NCBI GenBank assembly: GCA_003427395.1
Contig: BFEA01000275.1
Span: 1,467,282 to 1,512,213, forward strand
Reading direction: 5' to 3'
DNA: 44,932 nt
Source: Chara braunii
Lineage: Eukaryota; Streptophyta; Charophyceae; Charales; Characeae
Numbering within the stretch: position 1 is the first letter of the stretch; every line of letters begins with the position of its first letter. Positions 1 through 10,265 of the stretch are shown piece by piece. Position numbers and translations under genes: made by a program. The notes under the pieces are model-generated. The model searched no databases. It was not told where the DNA came from and saw only the letters and a program-made list of their open reading frames with translations.

Positions 1-84
1 AAAAAAAAAAAAAAAAAAACGAAAACAAAAATAGACCACGAAATCAAACTGACGGGCGCGCGGGGCTAGGGAAGGAGGAGGAAG
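1..84. repeat. poly(A) and A-rich/GC-rich edge sequence
   Basis: The window opens with 19 A residues, then A-rich and G-rich sequence. The A run may be the 3' tail of a plus-strand retroposon lying to the left, but nothing else of it is visible. No gene is seen. Confidence 0.4.
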
Positions 85-205
85 AAAGAGAGAGAGAGAG
101 AGAGAAAGACATCACTTACACCTCGCTCTCTCCCTCCCTCTCTCTCTCTCTCATGAAATGAGAATGAATCTTTCCACGATAAGGCGGAAGATTCATTCTT
201 ATTTC

Positions 206-238
<33 letters not shown>

Positions 239-345
239 CGTCAGCCAGTGTCTGACACCGAGTTAAAGACCGCCAGCTGGTGTCTGACGCCGAGTTCGGT
301 GCACCAAACTCGGCGTCAGACACTGGCCGACGTTCTCTCTCTCTC

Positions 346-401
<56 letters not shown>

Positions 402-642
402 GAAATAAGAATGAATCTTCCGCCTTATCGCGGAAAGATTCATTCTCATTTCATGAGAGCGAGAGAGAGAGAGAGATTGTCGTTGAAATGAGAATGAATC
501 TTCCGCGTTATCGCGGAAGATTCATTCTCATTTCAACGTACAGAGAGAGAGAGAGAGAGGGAGAGAGAGCGAGAGAGAGGGCGTCAGCCAGTGTCTGATT
601 CCGAGTTTGGTGCACCAAACTCGGCGTCAGACACTGGTTGAT

Positions 643-706
<64 letters not shown>
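85..706. repeat. palindrome array embedded in (AG)n/(CT)n tracts
   Basis: Two palindrome types alternate. Type P1 (about 153-207, 400-454, 483-536) has arms reading ATGAAATGAGAATGAATC and its complement around a short GC-rich centre. Type P2 (about 238-333 and 580-643) has arms with GTCAGACACTGG and its complement around GTGCAC. P1a has (CT)n on its left and (AG)n on its right, while P2 has (AG)n left and (CT)n right, so the microsatellites extend the stems. The ORFs here encode only RERERE or SLSLSL strings and are not genes. Confidence 0.85.
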
Positions 707-708
<2 letters not shown>

Positions 709-1023
709 GAATCTTTATTGAGGAATATTCATTCTCGATGGAAATGTCTGAATCGTGATTTCATTTTTCGTTTTTTTTTTTTTTTTTTTCAGATTGTTGT
801 CCTCGTTTTTTTTTGTTTTTTTATTTTCTTTCTTTTTTGTTGTTGTGTACTACTGGTTGCTCAAGGCTCGGCAATAAAGTCGAGGCTCGGCAAGGACCGT
901 CCTACCAGTAGCCTGAGCCACGGGCCTTGACAACCGGTAGGTACTGGTGGTTTAAGTACAAAATTCGCCTGCCCCTTGCACCCCCAACACGCTACGATAA
1001 CTGAACAAAGGTTGAATAAAGAT
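707..1023. other. intergenic; T-rich, with a MITE-like fragment
   Basis: No gene is seen. 770-840 is T-rich. 885-960 contains CCACGGGCC and GGTACTGGTGGTTTAAGTAC, matching in inverse the termini of the foldback element near 15.35-15.97 kb, so this is probably a relic of the same family. Confidence 0.4.
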
Positions 1024-2232
1024 CCACAACGTCCACATCGATGAACGTCAGGGGTACCGGGTCATGAGGGGTGGAAATACAGCGATGAGACCAACTCTAT
1101 GGGAGTGTCGATTGGTTGGTACTGGGAAGGGAGAAGCGATCATCGCAGAACTCCCCGCCCAATTGCAGATTGGTTGCCACCGCTCTACAATCAACATCAA
1201 CCTTAACACAAGCCTCATCAACCGCACCACAGTAATCAGGGAAACCACGGAAATCAGAATAACCAGGGACAACAAAACCACCAACAGTGTAGGCAGGGTA
1301 AACCAAATCACTCGAATCAGCAAAGTCAGCTAAACCAGCCAAACCAGCCAAATCAGACAAATCAGAGTACCAGCACACACAACAAAATGAACACTCCCAA
1401 TCAAGGCATAACAGACAATTGACGTAGACAGAAGAAGGTGGTATTACCGAGCCCCCTGTTGTACACATAACGACTATGGGGCCGTCTCCGGAAGCATATC
1501 AATAAAAAAGGATAGTCCAATTGGGCAATTTGGAATGGAAGGCGGTAAAAAAGAAATCCAAAAGCCATGAACACAATAACAAGGATCAACCACTCGCCCA
1601 ATCGCAAACACGGCATTCACAACAACAACAACAACAACAACAACATCAACAAACCAACCAATCACAGTCATCACAACAAGCACAAAAAGCGCCTCAGGGG
1701 GGCACACTTCAACAGACGGACCAACTCCCCCAACAGGGATCGCAGAATCCGCCTCTAGCTGTCACATCTCAACTCCAAATACCGGCCAACAGCCCCATTG
1801 GGGCATTGAAACAGACGGAGGGAAGTGAAAACATGGAAGTAAACCAATTACAGGAAGTGTTCTCACATGAACTGATGGAGGTGGAAAATGCCCCAATAGC
1901 GCCCTCCCCTTTTGCATTTATGGGGGTCAGAGGGGAGAGTAATGATTTGTTGAAGGATTTGCAGACCAGTTTAGAGAGGATGGTAATGTGGTTGATTGCC
2001 AATTTGAAGTTCAAATTTTCAGCGAATTCGGGATTGGACTAGTCTCAAATTCAAGCCCAAATTTACTCTCTCCTGTTGAATAGTGAAAGTCTGAAATCGG
2101 CATTGCAATTTGGTCTCCCGTCAGGATCTACATGGTCCGGTATGTGTGACAAGCTCCTCTACGCGGTTTCGGTGAAGCTATCACTAGCACACCCTCCCCA
2201 GAAGGGGACTGGTACATGGCTCAGTCTAGTCT
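1024..2232 (+). pseudogene. LINE-1 ORF1-like, Asn/Gln-rich N-terminal part
   Basis: This is a broken coding stretch of low-complexity protein. Frame 1168-1422 (one internal stop at 1204) reads as an Asn/Gln/His-rich chain with repeated NQPNQ. Frame 1521-2042 begins MGNLEWKAVKKKSKSHEH, then has a run of Gln, then a more ordered part with PFAFMGVRGESNDLLKDL; it continues past the stop at 2040-2042 to about 2232. LINE ORF1 proteins bind RNA and assemble the ribonucleoprotein, and the position before the endonuclease-RT ORF fits that role. No RRM or zinc knuckle is visible. The frame change at about 1.45-1.52 kb and the stops say it is dead. A host Gln-rich protein is less likely given the neighbours. 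Confidence 0.5.
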
Positions 2233-2239
2233 AAGACAC

Positions 2240-3482
2240 AAACAAGATAAAGATTCCAATATGGACACTAGGATTATCAAAGGGGTGAGACGAATCAAGG
2301 AAATGGCCAAGAAAAATGACAATTATGCAAGTCTCTGAATCACGGACCACAATAAGGAAACACGATTTATGCAGTTCAGGAAGAACAAACAGAATCACAG
2401 AGTTGCGCCGCCAAAGAAAACAGGGAATCACAAGAGTTTGCTGAAGAAATTGGTCCCTACCCCAAATATCATTTCAGGGCCAAAACAAGGAAAAATGGAT
2501 AGGAAAAAAAAAAAAAAAAAAACAATTACGGTCAGTACTGATTTGCAGTACAGTCATTCCCCACTGAGGTCCATCACGTCTGATCAACAGGTGTCACATG
2601 ATCAAGCGAATGAAGATTTTTTTCAACCGGAGGATAAATTGAATCAAATCAAGACCACAAAGTTGCAGATAGTAATCACGACGGCCCAAATGAGGGTCCC
2701 GAGTTCATCCGCAGTAGAGCAGTGTCGTCAAGATACTCAACCACTGGGTTCCGCCCTCCTAGATAGGAGAGTTACCATCCGAGCGCTGGACATCAGCCTG
2801 CAAAGCGAAACCCACATAACAAGACGGACTTTGAGCGAAAATCTTCAAAGGTCGACCCATTCAGAACCAAGGTTGGTGAAAATCTTCTCCCCGATCACAT
2901 GGGAAAAGAAATTTATCCAAATAGGAGTAACGCAGGCAGACCAGAAGAGTAGTAAGTCCTCTTTATTACAAGAGGATGACCCTATCTCTGCCCACCGTAT
3001 GCAGTTGTCTGTGAAAGAAGGTAAGGTAGCAGAAGTTTTAATAACCAGGGAGAGCTTTAATCCCACGAAAACAAAAGGAGAGGCAATAAACCTCACCCAG
3101 GATATGCAGGAGCCTCATCCTGGGAGTATAGTGCTCATGGAAAAACAGGACATACAGGAGATACAGGAGATACAAAAGGAGCACATCTCACTGTCCCCGC
3201 AGTTACTCCAACCTATAAGTGTCACAACATCGTCCGACCCCACCAGTAAAAGGCAAAAACTCATAGCACAGCTCTCCCGGCCAGCCGAACAGTCCCACCG
3301 GTCTTTCTCCCCGTGAGGTTCAAGGATGGTGAGTAGGAAGCCTGGATCTCAGCAATAGCCCCATCTCAATACAGGGAGATTACCTTGCCCGGAACTGCCA
3401 CAACTACAGCTAGATCTGACATACTCAAAATAATAAAGCAACAATTCCCTTCAGGGGAGGGGGCCTTCCATACACTGTCATC
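2240..3482 (+). pseudogene. LINE-1 ORF1-like, C-terminal basic part
   Basis: The longest open stretch is 2369-3316, a basic, Lys/Gln/Ser-rich protein without recognisable domains. An A run at 2503-2522 encodes a polylysine stretch and probably marks slippage. A short repeat IQEIQEIQ lies near residue 270. Coding potential continues in another frame (QFPSGEGAFHTLSS) up to 3482, where element A is inserted; the same frame resumes at 7099 (GSHRIAECDIYVKYG). The function is unknown. Assignment to LINE-1 rests on that continuity and on position, not on homology. Confidence 0.45.
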
Positions 3483-3487
3483 CTATG

Positions 3488-3610
3488 TGACCGTTTGAAC
3501 GCGCTGAACTCGCGTTCGCATTCGAACGCCCGCGTTCAAACAGTTGTGGGCCGCGTTCAAATGCGTTCAAACGTGCAACGCTTCACGTGGCGCGAATTCG
3601 TTGAACGCGA
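3488..3610. repeat. left subterminal GCGTTCA/TGAACGC array of element A
   Basis: GCGTTCAAA, TTGAACGCG and GCGTTCGCA variants recur in both orientations at short spacing just inside the left terminus. The matching cluster at 6975-7080 sits just inside the right terminus. Confidence 0.75.
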
Positions 3611-3635
3611 CCCGCCCATCCATATGAGCATGTGG

Positions 3636-3789
3636 CAGACTACGGGTTGGGGGATTTGGTTAAAAAAAAAAAAAAAAAAAAAAAAAGTGGCAGTGTATAT
3701 TTCCATGTTCTAGCCCTAGATTCATTCAATTTTGCTCATTAGATTGATGGAAGTACCGAGAGGTCAGCCGCGCTGTTGGAGACTTACCT

Positions 3790-3868
<79 letters not shown>
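3636..3868 (+). repeat. direct repeat copy 1, with a small poly(A) insertion and (CT)n(CA)n
   Basis: GTGGCAGTGTATATTT, then a partly conserved stretch ending GTTGGAGACTTACC, then (CT)n(CA)n, is repeated at about 6733-6920 near the other end of element A. In this copy the start is split: GTGGCAG at 3636-3642 and again after an A run (from about 3686) brackets roughly 44 bp of non-repeat sequence ending in poly(A). That looks like a tiny retroposed 3' end with a 7-bp TSD. Confidence 0.65.
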
Positions 3869-3871
<3 letters not shown>

Positions 3872-3879
3872 TTTGAAGG

Positions 3880-4110
3880 GACTACCCCTCGAGGGACAAA
3901 GCGACGAGAGGAGGGCCCAGAAGAAAGCCCCGGGAGCATGCAGACCCGGGTAAGATTATAAACAGGCCTCGAACAGACTGATACCCGAAAGCAAAAGCCC
4001 ACACTCTCCCAAGAACGGGGAGCAACCAGGGCTCGAACCAGGAACCTGAGGAGAAAGTAGGCACGAGCCCGCAGACCCACCCGTCTATATCCCCCCAGTG
4101 AATGGGGAGC
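3880..4110 (-). repeat. possible tRNA-derived SINE relic
   Basis: On the minus strand, GGTTCGAGCCC (about 4030) fits a Pol III B box, and TAGACGGGTGGG about 50 bp upstream (about 4083) is a weak A box. The spacing is tRNA-like but the cloverleaf is poor and no tail or TSD is visible. This is a weak call. Confidence 0.3.
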
Positions 4111-4129
4111 GGAGGCAATTGATTATCAT

Positions 4130-4722
4130 CCTCTAAACCTACCTTCCACTAAAATACAGTGAGCCTCGATCTCGGGATCTATAGACTAAGCAGGCGGGTA
4201 CCTTAGTGCCTTTCAATATCTCCCGATCGTAGAATATCAAGGCGGATCTTTTTCAAATCAGGGTGTACTCTGTCGGGGGGCAATCACAGGTGAAGCGAAC
4301 AGGCGAGGGTACCTGCCTTCCACTTGAACAATGTGCCTCGAGCACGGGCAACCACGGGAGGAACAGATTAGGGCTAGGGATCTGCTTTCCACTGGAATAA
4401 TGTGCCTTGAGCCCGGGATTTATGGATCGAGCTGGTTATTACCCCAACGCCACCTTCGATACCTCCCGATGAGTTGGGTAGTAACCCTTTACAATTTCTC
4501 CGGTTCCCTCCCTTTGTCTTTTTCGCTTTTTTTTTTTTTTNGCCACCTTCGATACCTCCCGATGAGCTGGGTAGTAACCCTTTACGATTTTTTCGGTTCC
4601 CTCCCTTTGTCTTTTCCGCTTTTGTCTTTTTTTCTTCTTTTCTTCTTTTCTTTTTTTCTTCTTTTCTTCTTTTCTTTTTTTTTTTCTTTTTTTCTTTCCT
4701 TCTTTCTTTTTCCTTTTCACAG
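4130..4722. repeat. degenerate repeats with an assembly junction (N at 4541)
   Basis: Variants of CTTCCACT...TGCCTCGAGCACGGG recur at about 4135, 4310 and 4378. The stretch GCCACCTTCGATACCTCCC...CTCCCTTTGTCTTTT occurs at about 4450-4525 and again just after the single N at 4541, followed by a long T/C-rich tract. A near-duplicate meeting at one N suggests two overlapping contig ends that were not merged. Confidence 0.6.
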
Positions 4723-5332
4723 GGAAAACAAGCGCTGATGAAGCCCTCCACTGGGTGTCACCTTGGGCGCGAAAATATATCCCGTATCTCCAAGATCTAA
4801 TTCACGATCCCTTGGAATAGTCGGACAAGGGTAGGTTTGGATTCCATCAGATCTCAACGGGGAGCTCGACGATACACACTCACCGCACGAGTACTATCGA
4901 TGCAGGGGGAATGCTTAGGGCTGCCAACGTGCGACTGATCTCCCTCTCCTGGCGACTGTATCCCTTCCTACCGTCCCTACTAGGCTCTCCCTAAGTATAT
5001 ATAGTAACTTTATCCCTGATAAGTAGCAAGCGCTCGATGGACGGAACTCTGAAGTACGTGTACTGAATAGGTCAAGTGCATCCTGCAGAATCTACTTGGG
5101 TGCAACTACGGTGGATCGAGACCTTTGGAAGCGAACGGAGTCTTCGGCTATGGCAGACTGGGAATTCACGACTGGAGCGGAGGAGGACCTGCCAATCACG
5201 CCGGAACCTGAGGAGGATATCGCGGCGGAAGAAGCGGTACATGGTCCTCAATCTCCTCTGTGTGTGTGTGGAAAGGGATATGGCTGTCTGTGTTGGACTG
5301 TGAATGGATGTGGCTGTTTTGCAGGTTTATAA

Positions 5333-5381
5333 CCCCTCTGATGAGTCGGTTGAGTGGCAACGGCGAAAAAGCTTTTAGGGG
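5333..5381 (+). ncRNA. type I hammerhead ribozyme candidate
   Basis: The core CTGATGA is at 5338-5344. Stem II pairs 5345-5352 with 5358-5364 (seven pairs, one of them G-U, one bulged G). GAAA is at 5365-5368. A minimal stem III (AAA 5368-5370 with TTT 5373-5375) follows, then T at 5376 as the cleavage nucleotide. Stem I closes the fold, CCCCT (5333-5337) with AGGGG (5377-5381). All invariant hammerhead positions are present in the right order. Cleavage is predicted between 5376 and 5377, which coincides with the start of the tandem repeat downstream. Small hammerheads with very short stem III are known from Penelope-like elements and retrozymes. Activity is untested; a UUU cleavage triplet may be slow. 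Confidence 0.75.
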
Positions 5382-6514
5382 AGCCACACCCCTTCTGCGG
5401 CATTGTTCTATCCATGAAGTTCGACCGGGCCCCCATCTTTATTGTTCCCAGACGTTCTGCCAAGCCTAGTCTCGAAGTTCGCGGACTAGGCATCTATTCA
5501 TCTAGTTAACCCGGGGAATCGCTGTTTTTCTTACGATCATTTTAGCAAACTATCGAATAATTTTGGATTCAGTTTGGTGATAACTTCTCGCTTTAATGCA
5601 ATTTTCTCACCTCCCCTGTTGCTGATTGTATTAGTTCTCGATTACCCCCCCGAAAAAAGCCCTTCACACCCCCTTCCTTTCGCCCTGACTGATGACGAAA
5701 CATACCCTGGCTTGACCTTTTGTATGCATGTCGTATCCTGATCGAACCTCTCATTTTTGCCATGAGCTACGGAAGTGTGATGATTTCTTGTTGACAGAAT
5801 GATTCTTCTATTATTTATCAATATCGCAGTCTGATACGGATAGCTTGAACTCTTTATACTCTGATTTATGAATGAAAACCCCCCCGGGCCCCCACACCCT
5901 GAATGGATTCGGAACCCTTGCTTATATTTCCTTGACTGTTTACTCAACAGTGGTGATTGATCCGATCGCTTTGTGGAAAGGGGAGCCGCACCTCTCCTGC
6001 GGCCATATTCTTTCTAAAACGTTCGACCGAACCCCATCTTTAGTATCCGGACATTCTCGAATTTCGCGGACTGGTATCTACTCATCTAGGTAACCTTGGT
6101 AAACTATCGAATACTTTCGGTTTTGGTTTGGATATAAATCTTCTCGTTTTTGGTTTTTTTCTTCCACCGTCTCCCCTGTTGTTGATTATATTGACTCTCG
6201 ATTACCCGAAGAACCTTTTACGCCCCCTTCCAGCTTGGTCCTTTGTATGCATATCACATCAAATCGTATTCCCCCCACCCCCAATCGAATTTCTCCTCTC
6301 TGCCATAAGCCATGGATGGGTAATGACTACTTTTTACGGAATGATTCCTTCGTTAATTATCAATATCGCATTCTGATACGGATAATTACGGGTTTCTGAT
6401 ACTCTGATTTGTGACCCCCCTTCCCCCACACAATGAATGGATCCCGAACCCTAGCCCACATTTCTTTACCTATGTCCTCAACAATGTTGATTGATCTGAT
6501 TCCTTTGCGAAAAT
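5377..6514. repeat. two-unit tandem repeat (about 0.54-0.60 kb) downstream of the hammerhead
   Basis: Unit 1 (about 5377-5978) and unit 2 (about 5979-6514) share, in order, GGGGAGCC, TTCGACCG, CGCGGACT, AAACTATCGAATA, CTCCCCTGTTG, TTTGTATGCAT, TATCAATATCGCA, TCTGATACGGATA and GATTGATC. They are diverged and carry indels. No protein is encoded. The layout, a noncoding dimer beginning at a self-cleavage site, recalls retrozymes, but an intact ribozyme is seen only before unit 1; the equivalent position before unit 2 is degraded. Confidence 0.7.
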
Positions 6515-6732
6515 AAGTTTGTTGTGACACTGTTGCCATCCTGTCAATTCTGCATTAGGTACATCAAGGTTGGTGGCGATGGAAACGGTATTGTTGGGAT
6601 ATGACCGGACCTGGCGTACCACCGTGTTGGTGGAGTGCAGGACGGATACGTCATGGGAATATACAGGACACACACACACATTTAAAAAAAAAAAAAAATC
6701 ACACACAAAAAAAAAATAAATAAATAAAATTG

Positions 6733-6838
6733 TGGCAGTGTATATTTTCACATTCTAGCGGCAGATTCATTCGATTTTGCTCTTTGCATCGACGAAAATT
6801 CCATGAGGTGAGCCGCGCGGTTGGAGACTTACCCTGTT

Positions 6839-6920
<82 letters not shown>
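6733..6920 (+). repeat. direct repeat copy 2 with (CT)n(CA)n
   Basis: This is the partner of the copy at 3636-3868: GTGGCAGTGTATATTT, GATTCATTCGATTTTGCT, GTTGGAGACTTACC, then (CT)n(CA)n. It follows A-rich sequence at 6684-6730 and precedes the right subterminal array. Confidence 0.7.
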
Positions 6921-6974
6921 GCGCATATATACACACAACACACTCACACGTGCCCCCCAGCCCATACCCCCGCG

Positions 6975-7080
6975 TCAAAAACGCCTGCGCAAACGGGTCA
7001 AACACGTTTAGCCGCGTTCAGTGAACGTGCGTTCACCACGTTCAAAAACTGAACGCGAAACGCGCGTTCAATGAACGCAC
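6975..7080. repeat. right subterminal GCGTTCA/TGAACGC array of element A
   Basis: About nine GCGTTCA/TGAACG-like motifs occur in about 100 bp, in both orientations, mirroring 3488-3610. Confidence 0.75.
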
Positions 7081-7098
7081 GACAACACAGTTGTCATC

Positions 7099-9749
7099 AG
7101 GTTCACATAGAATAGCAGAATGTGATATATACGTCAAATACGGAGTATCTAACACCCCCTATCTGAAATGGATGAATACAAAAGTTATCGAAGACCTACA
7201 GATCCTCCAAATCAAATCTAATCAGTTTCGGACGGAAGAGGATGTTATTTCCCTTCTTCTCAGATTAGTATGACAAACTTCTCTTAAGAAACGTGAGATT
7301 CTAGATACTGTGACCTGGGAAGAAATAGTAAGTAATGGGTAATAAATATGAGGAAGTGAACTTAATAGACCTTCTCTATAATCCAAACGTCAATCCATTC
7401 TAGATCTCCTCAAGGGTGTAGGTGGTAGAGAATGGTCTGACGTGGTATGTATCCAGGAGTCGCACCTAATGAACACAGCAACTCACAACCATATTCATAA
7501 GGAGTTCTGGCCCCACAAAGCGTACCAGGCTCATGCACAAAAACCAGGTAGTGCAGGTGTGGCTATATCATATATGGGTTCCACCAGGTTCAAAAGTTGA
7601 AGTACTTAACTGAGAAGCGGATCAACAAGATGGAAGATGGATATATATATTGGCGATGTTGGAATTAGAGGTGGTCAGTATACTGAATGTATATGGGTCC
7701 AGTGACATAGGGGAACGCTAGAGTTTTTTCGAATCCCTACTTCCCCGTCTTCCGGTTGGTATCCCTGTCATAATGGCATGGGATTTTAATGCAGCACCGG
7801 ATCGTAACCTGGATAGATGGAATATAGTCGTATCGTGTACGCCCTATATAGAAGCTGACGAGCAGATCATAATATTCAAATTATGCACTTCCTACAACCT
7901 TTTTTACTCCTTCAGGAGATTAAATCCTACTACCAAGATTTTTTCTTGCTTGAAGTTCACCCTAAGGCATTCAAATAGACCTACCAAATCTCGGATTGAA
8001 ATTATTCTGGCCTCGGAAGACCTTCAAGGAGGACTTCAATTTGTCTGTATTCTACCTAGAAGTCCATTTCCAGGCCTTGATCATGCAATGTGTATGGCGG
8101 TTTTTTCCTTCCGTAAGAAGCCGGATCAGGGCAGGGGATTCTACAAACTCAATACTTCACACCTCAAGGACCAGGACTTTCTACAATATCTGAAAGATGT
8201 ATGAGAATTTTGGAGAAAACAGAGAACTCTATCGACAATGACATAATGTGGTTCAACAACGACCTAACTTTTCCAGGTCGTAAATGCAATGAATACTCTA
8301 AAGACTTGGCAAAACTAAGACATCAAAAAGAAACTAAGATTCTTAACAAAAATCAGGAACTTCAAGAAATTGAGATATACCCAGATAATCAAGAGACCCT
8401 AGAGCCAATAACAAAAGAGATTCAGACATTAGGGGATCATTTACTCAATTGTATGGAATACAGATGGCAGCGAATCAAAATACGTGGCAAGCTAAAGAAA
8501 CATCAGATGGAAGGCGATATGGACGTTTGTTTCTTTGTCATGTCAGGGATAGAACTGGCAGGACCACGATAGAGGCTTTAATCAACCCTTTCAATAATAA
8601 CGAACCTCTAGTCATCTCAACAGCAGCCAGTATGAAATTAGCTGGGGATTTTTATAAAGGTATCTTCACTTCAAAAAATTCTTTTATACCTCTGTCACAA
8701 AAAGATAGAAAAATTAATGAATTCCTAATTCCCTTTAATAAATTTATCACGGAAGCACAGAAAGAGAAAATGGAAATGCCATTAACCAAGGACGAAGTGT
8801 GGAAGACCCTAATCCTCATGGAAGAAAAAAAGACATGAAGAATTGATGGTCTCCCGAAAGAATTTTAGGAATCCAAGTGGGGTCCTCCTGCTCAAAACCT
8901 GATGGATTATTACCTAGCAGTATGGGATGCAGGGGATATGGGGGAAATAGTTAATCAAGGGGTTCTCACGCTCTTGTACTAAAAAGGGGATAAACTTAAT
9001 ATTCGTAACTATCGTCCTATCACGCTTTTCACATTGGTTTATAAATTGGTCGCTAAAGCACTAGCAGATAAAATGCTCAAAGCCATAGTTAACATCATCC
9101 ACCCAGCACAAACAGGGTTCATTACGGAAAGGAATATACAGGATAATATTCTCCTTATAAATAAACTTATCAAAGTTTCACGTCAGTCTAAACATAGTGC
9201 AGCATTCATCTTCATAGACTTTGAGAAAACGTATGATCATGTGGCATGTTTTTTTCTGGACAAGTGTCTCGAAAAAATAAACTTTGGTCCGGTCTTCAGA
9301 AGATGGATCAAAATCATGCATCGAAAAACAACCACAAGAGTAATGGTTAATGGTAGTTTGACACCTCCAATAAAATTACAAAGATCAGTCGGGCAGGGCA
9401 ATCCATTAGCTCATTTTCTCTTCTTAATAATAATGGAAACCCTAGTGGCCAATCTAAAACATCACAAGGATATTAGAAGAATAAAAGTGACGTTCATTCT
9501 GGAAGATGCAATTCTCATGTGCTCCCTTTTTGCAGACGACCTTTCTCTTATGGTTGACGCAGCACCGGAAAACATGGTTGCAATATAAGAATCTATGAAT
9601 AGGTTTTGTAGATTAGCAGACATGAAGGTCAACTGGGGGGAAAAGACCTCAGGATGGTGGATACGTCATCAGGGAGTTAGACCTCCAGAATCGCATCGAA
9701 TTAAATGACTTCCCCTAGACAAGCCAATTAGGGTCCTATGTATCTCGTT
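7099..9749 (+). pseudogene. LINE-1 ORF2 part 1: endonuclease and reverse transcriptase
   Basis: This is the broken first part of the LINE polyprotein that nicks target DNA and primes reverse transcription there. Endonuclease remnants: VVCIQESHL near 7.45 kb (metal-binding Glu), WDFNAAPDRNLDRW at 7779 (the usual GDFN, with Gly lost), SRIEIILAS at about 7.99 kb, and GLDHAMC at about 8.07 kb (catalytic His region). RT remnants: NYRPITLF near 9.0 kb, FIDFEKTYDHV near 9.21 kb (first catalytic Asp), GQGNPLAHFL near 9.39 kb and LFADDLSLMVD near 9.53 kb (catalytic Asp pair). Several stops and frame changes make it inactive. The frame runs into element B at 9750 and resumes at 11217. Confidence 0.88.
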
Positions 9750-10127
9750 CTATGTATCATCTGCGGTCGTGACCGCGACCCTTTTTACCGCAGGCGGTCG
9801 AGATCCTGCCCGCGTGGGTGACCGCCCTCGGCCGACCTGTAGGCAAGAAACCCCGATAATTTTTTCAGGGCGTAAAAATAGACGAAAAAAATATATATAT
9901 ATATATATGGGCGTGTAAATAAAACAAAACTCTACACGCCTATGATTTTTAATAATTTTTGTGACATTTACGACAAGGGAAAAAAAAAAAAAAATGAAAA
10001 TTAAAAAATATATATATAAAAAATAAAACCGTTGATGATTTTTTTTTCTTCATATTTTTGTTTTGTTGGGCCGGTGGCAAAACACTGGCCCGCCATGTTT
10101 TTGTGGTCGTTTGCGTAAAGAGCGAGC

Positions 10128-10199
<72 letters not shown>

Positions 10200-10231
10200 G
10201 ACCAGTCAAGATCCACGGATCTTGATCGGTC

Positions 10232-10265
<34 letters not shown>

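Larger units (their letters stand above)
3483..7090. mobile_element. Element A: DNA-transposon-like insertion, about 8-bp TSD
   Basis: CTGTCATC (3475-3482) and TTGTCATC (7091-7098) flank the element as an 8-bp TSD with one mismatch; deleting element plus one copy restores the LINE-1 frame. The ends are weakly inverted (CTATGTGACCGT against CTGTGTTGTCGT). Dense subterminal repeats of GCGTTCA/TGAACGC lie in 3488-3610 and 6975-7080, as expected of transposase-binding arrays in hAT-type elements. No transposase is visible, so it is non-autonomous. The interior holds repeated (CT)n(CA)n modules, tRNA-like relics, a hammerhead candidate and a tandem repeat. hAT, P and Merlin superfamilies all make about 8-bp TSDs, so the superfamily stays open. 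Confidence 0.7.

Noticed and set aside
158-930. ORFs encoding RERERE and SLSLSL proteins
   Set aside because: They are translations of (AG)n/(CT)n microsatellites; similar ORFs at 3.7-3.9, 6.7-7.0, 9.9-10.2 and 36.9-37.1 kb were left out for the same reason.
4735-4777. CTGATGA ... GCGAAAA as a second hammerhead
   Set aside because: Stem II pairs only with a bulge and a mismatch at the essential first pair, and flanking sequences cannot form stem I or III.
5689-5700. CTGATGA followed by C and GAAA (hammerhead-like core)
   Set aside because: There is no room for stem II and no pairing flanks for stems I and III; the equivalent place in tandem unit 2 lacks it.
3636-6920. Direct repeats in element A as LTRs of an LTR retrotransposon
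   Set aside because: There is no TG...CA termini, primer-binding site or polypurine tract, and they end in microsatellite.
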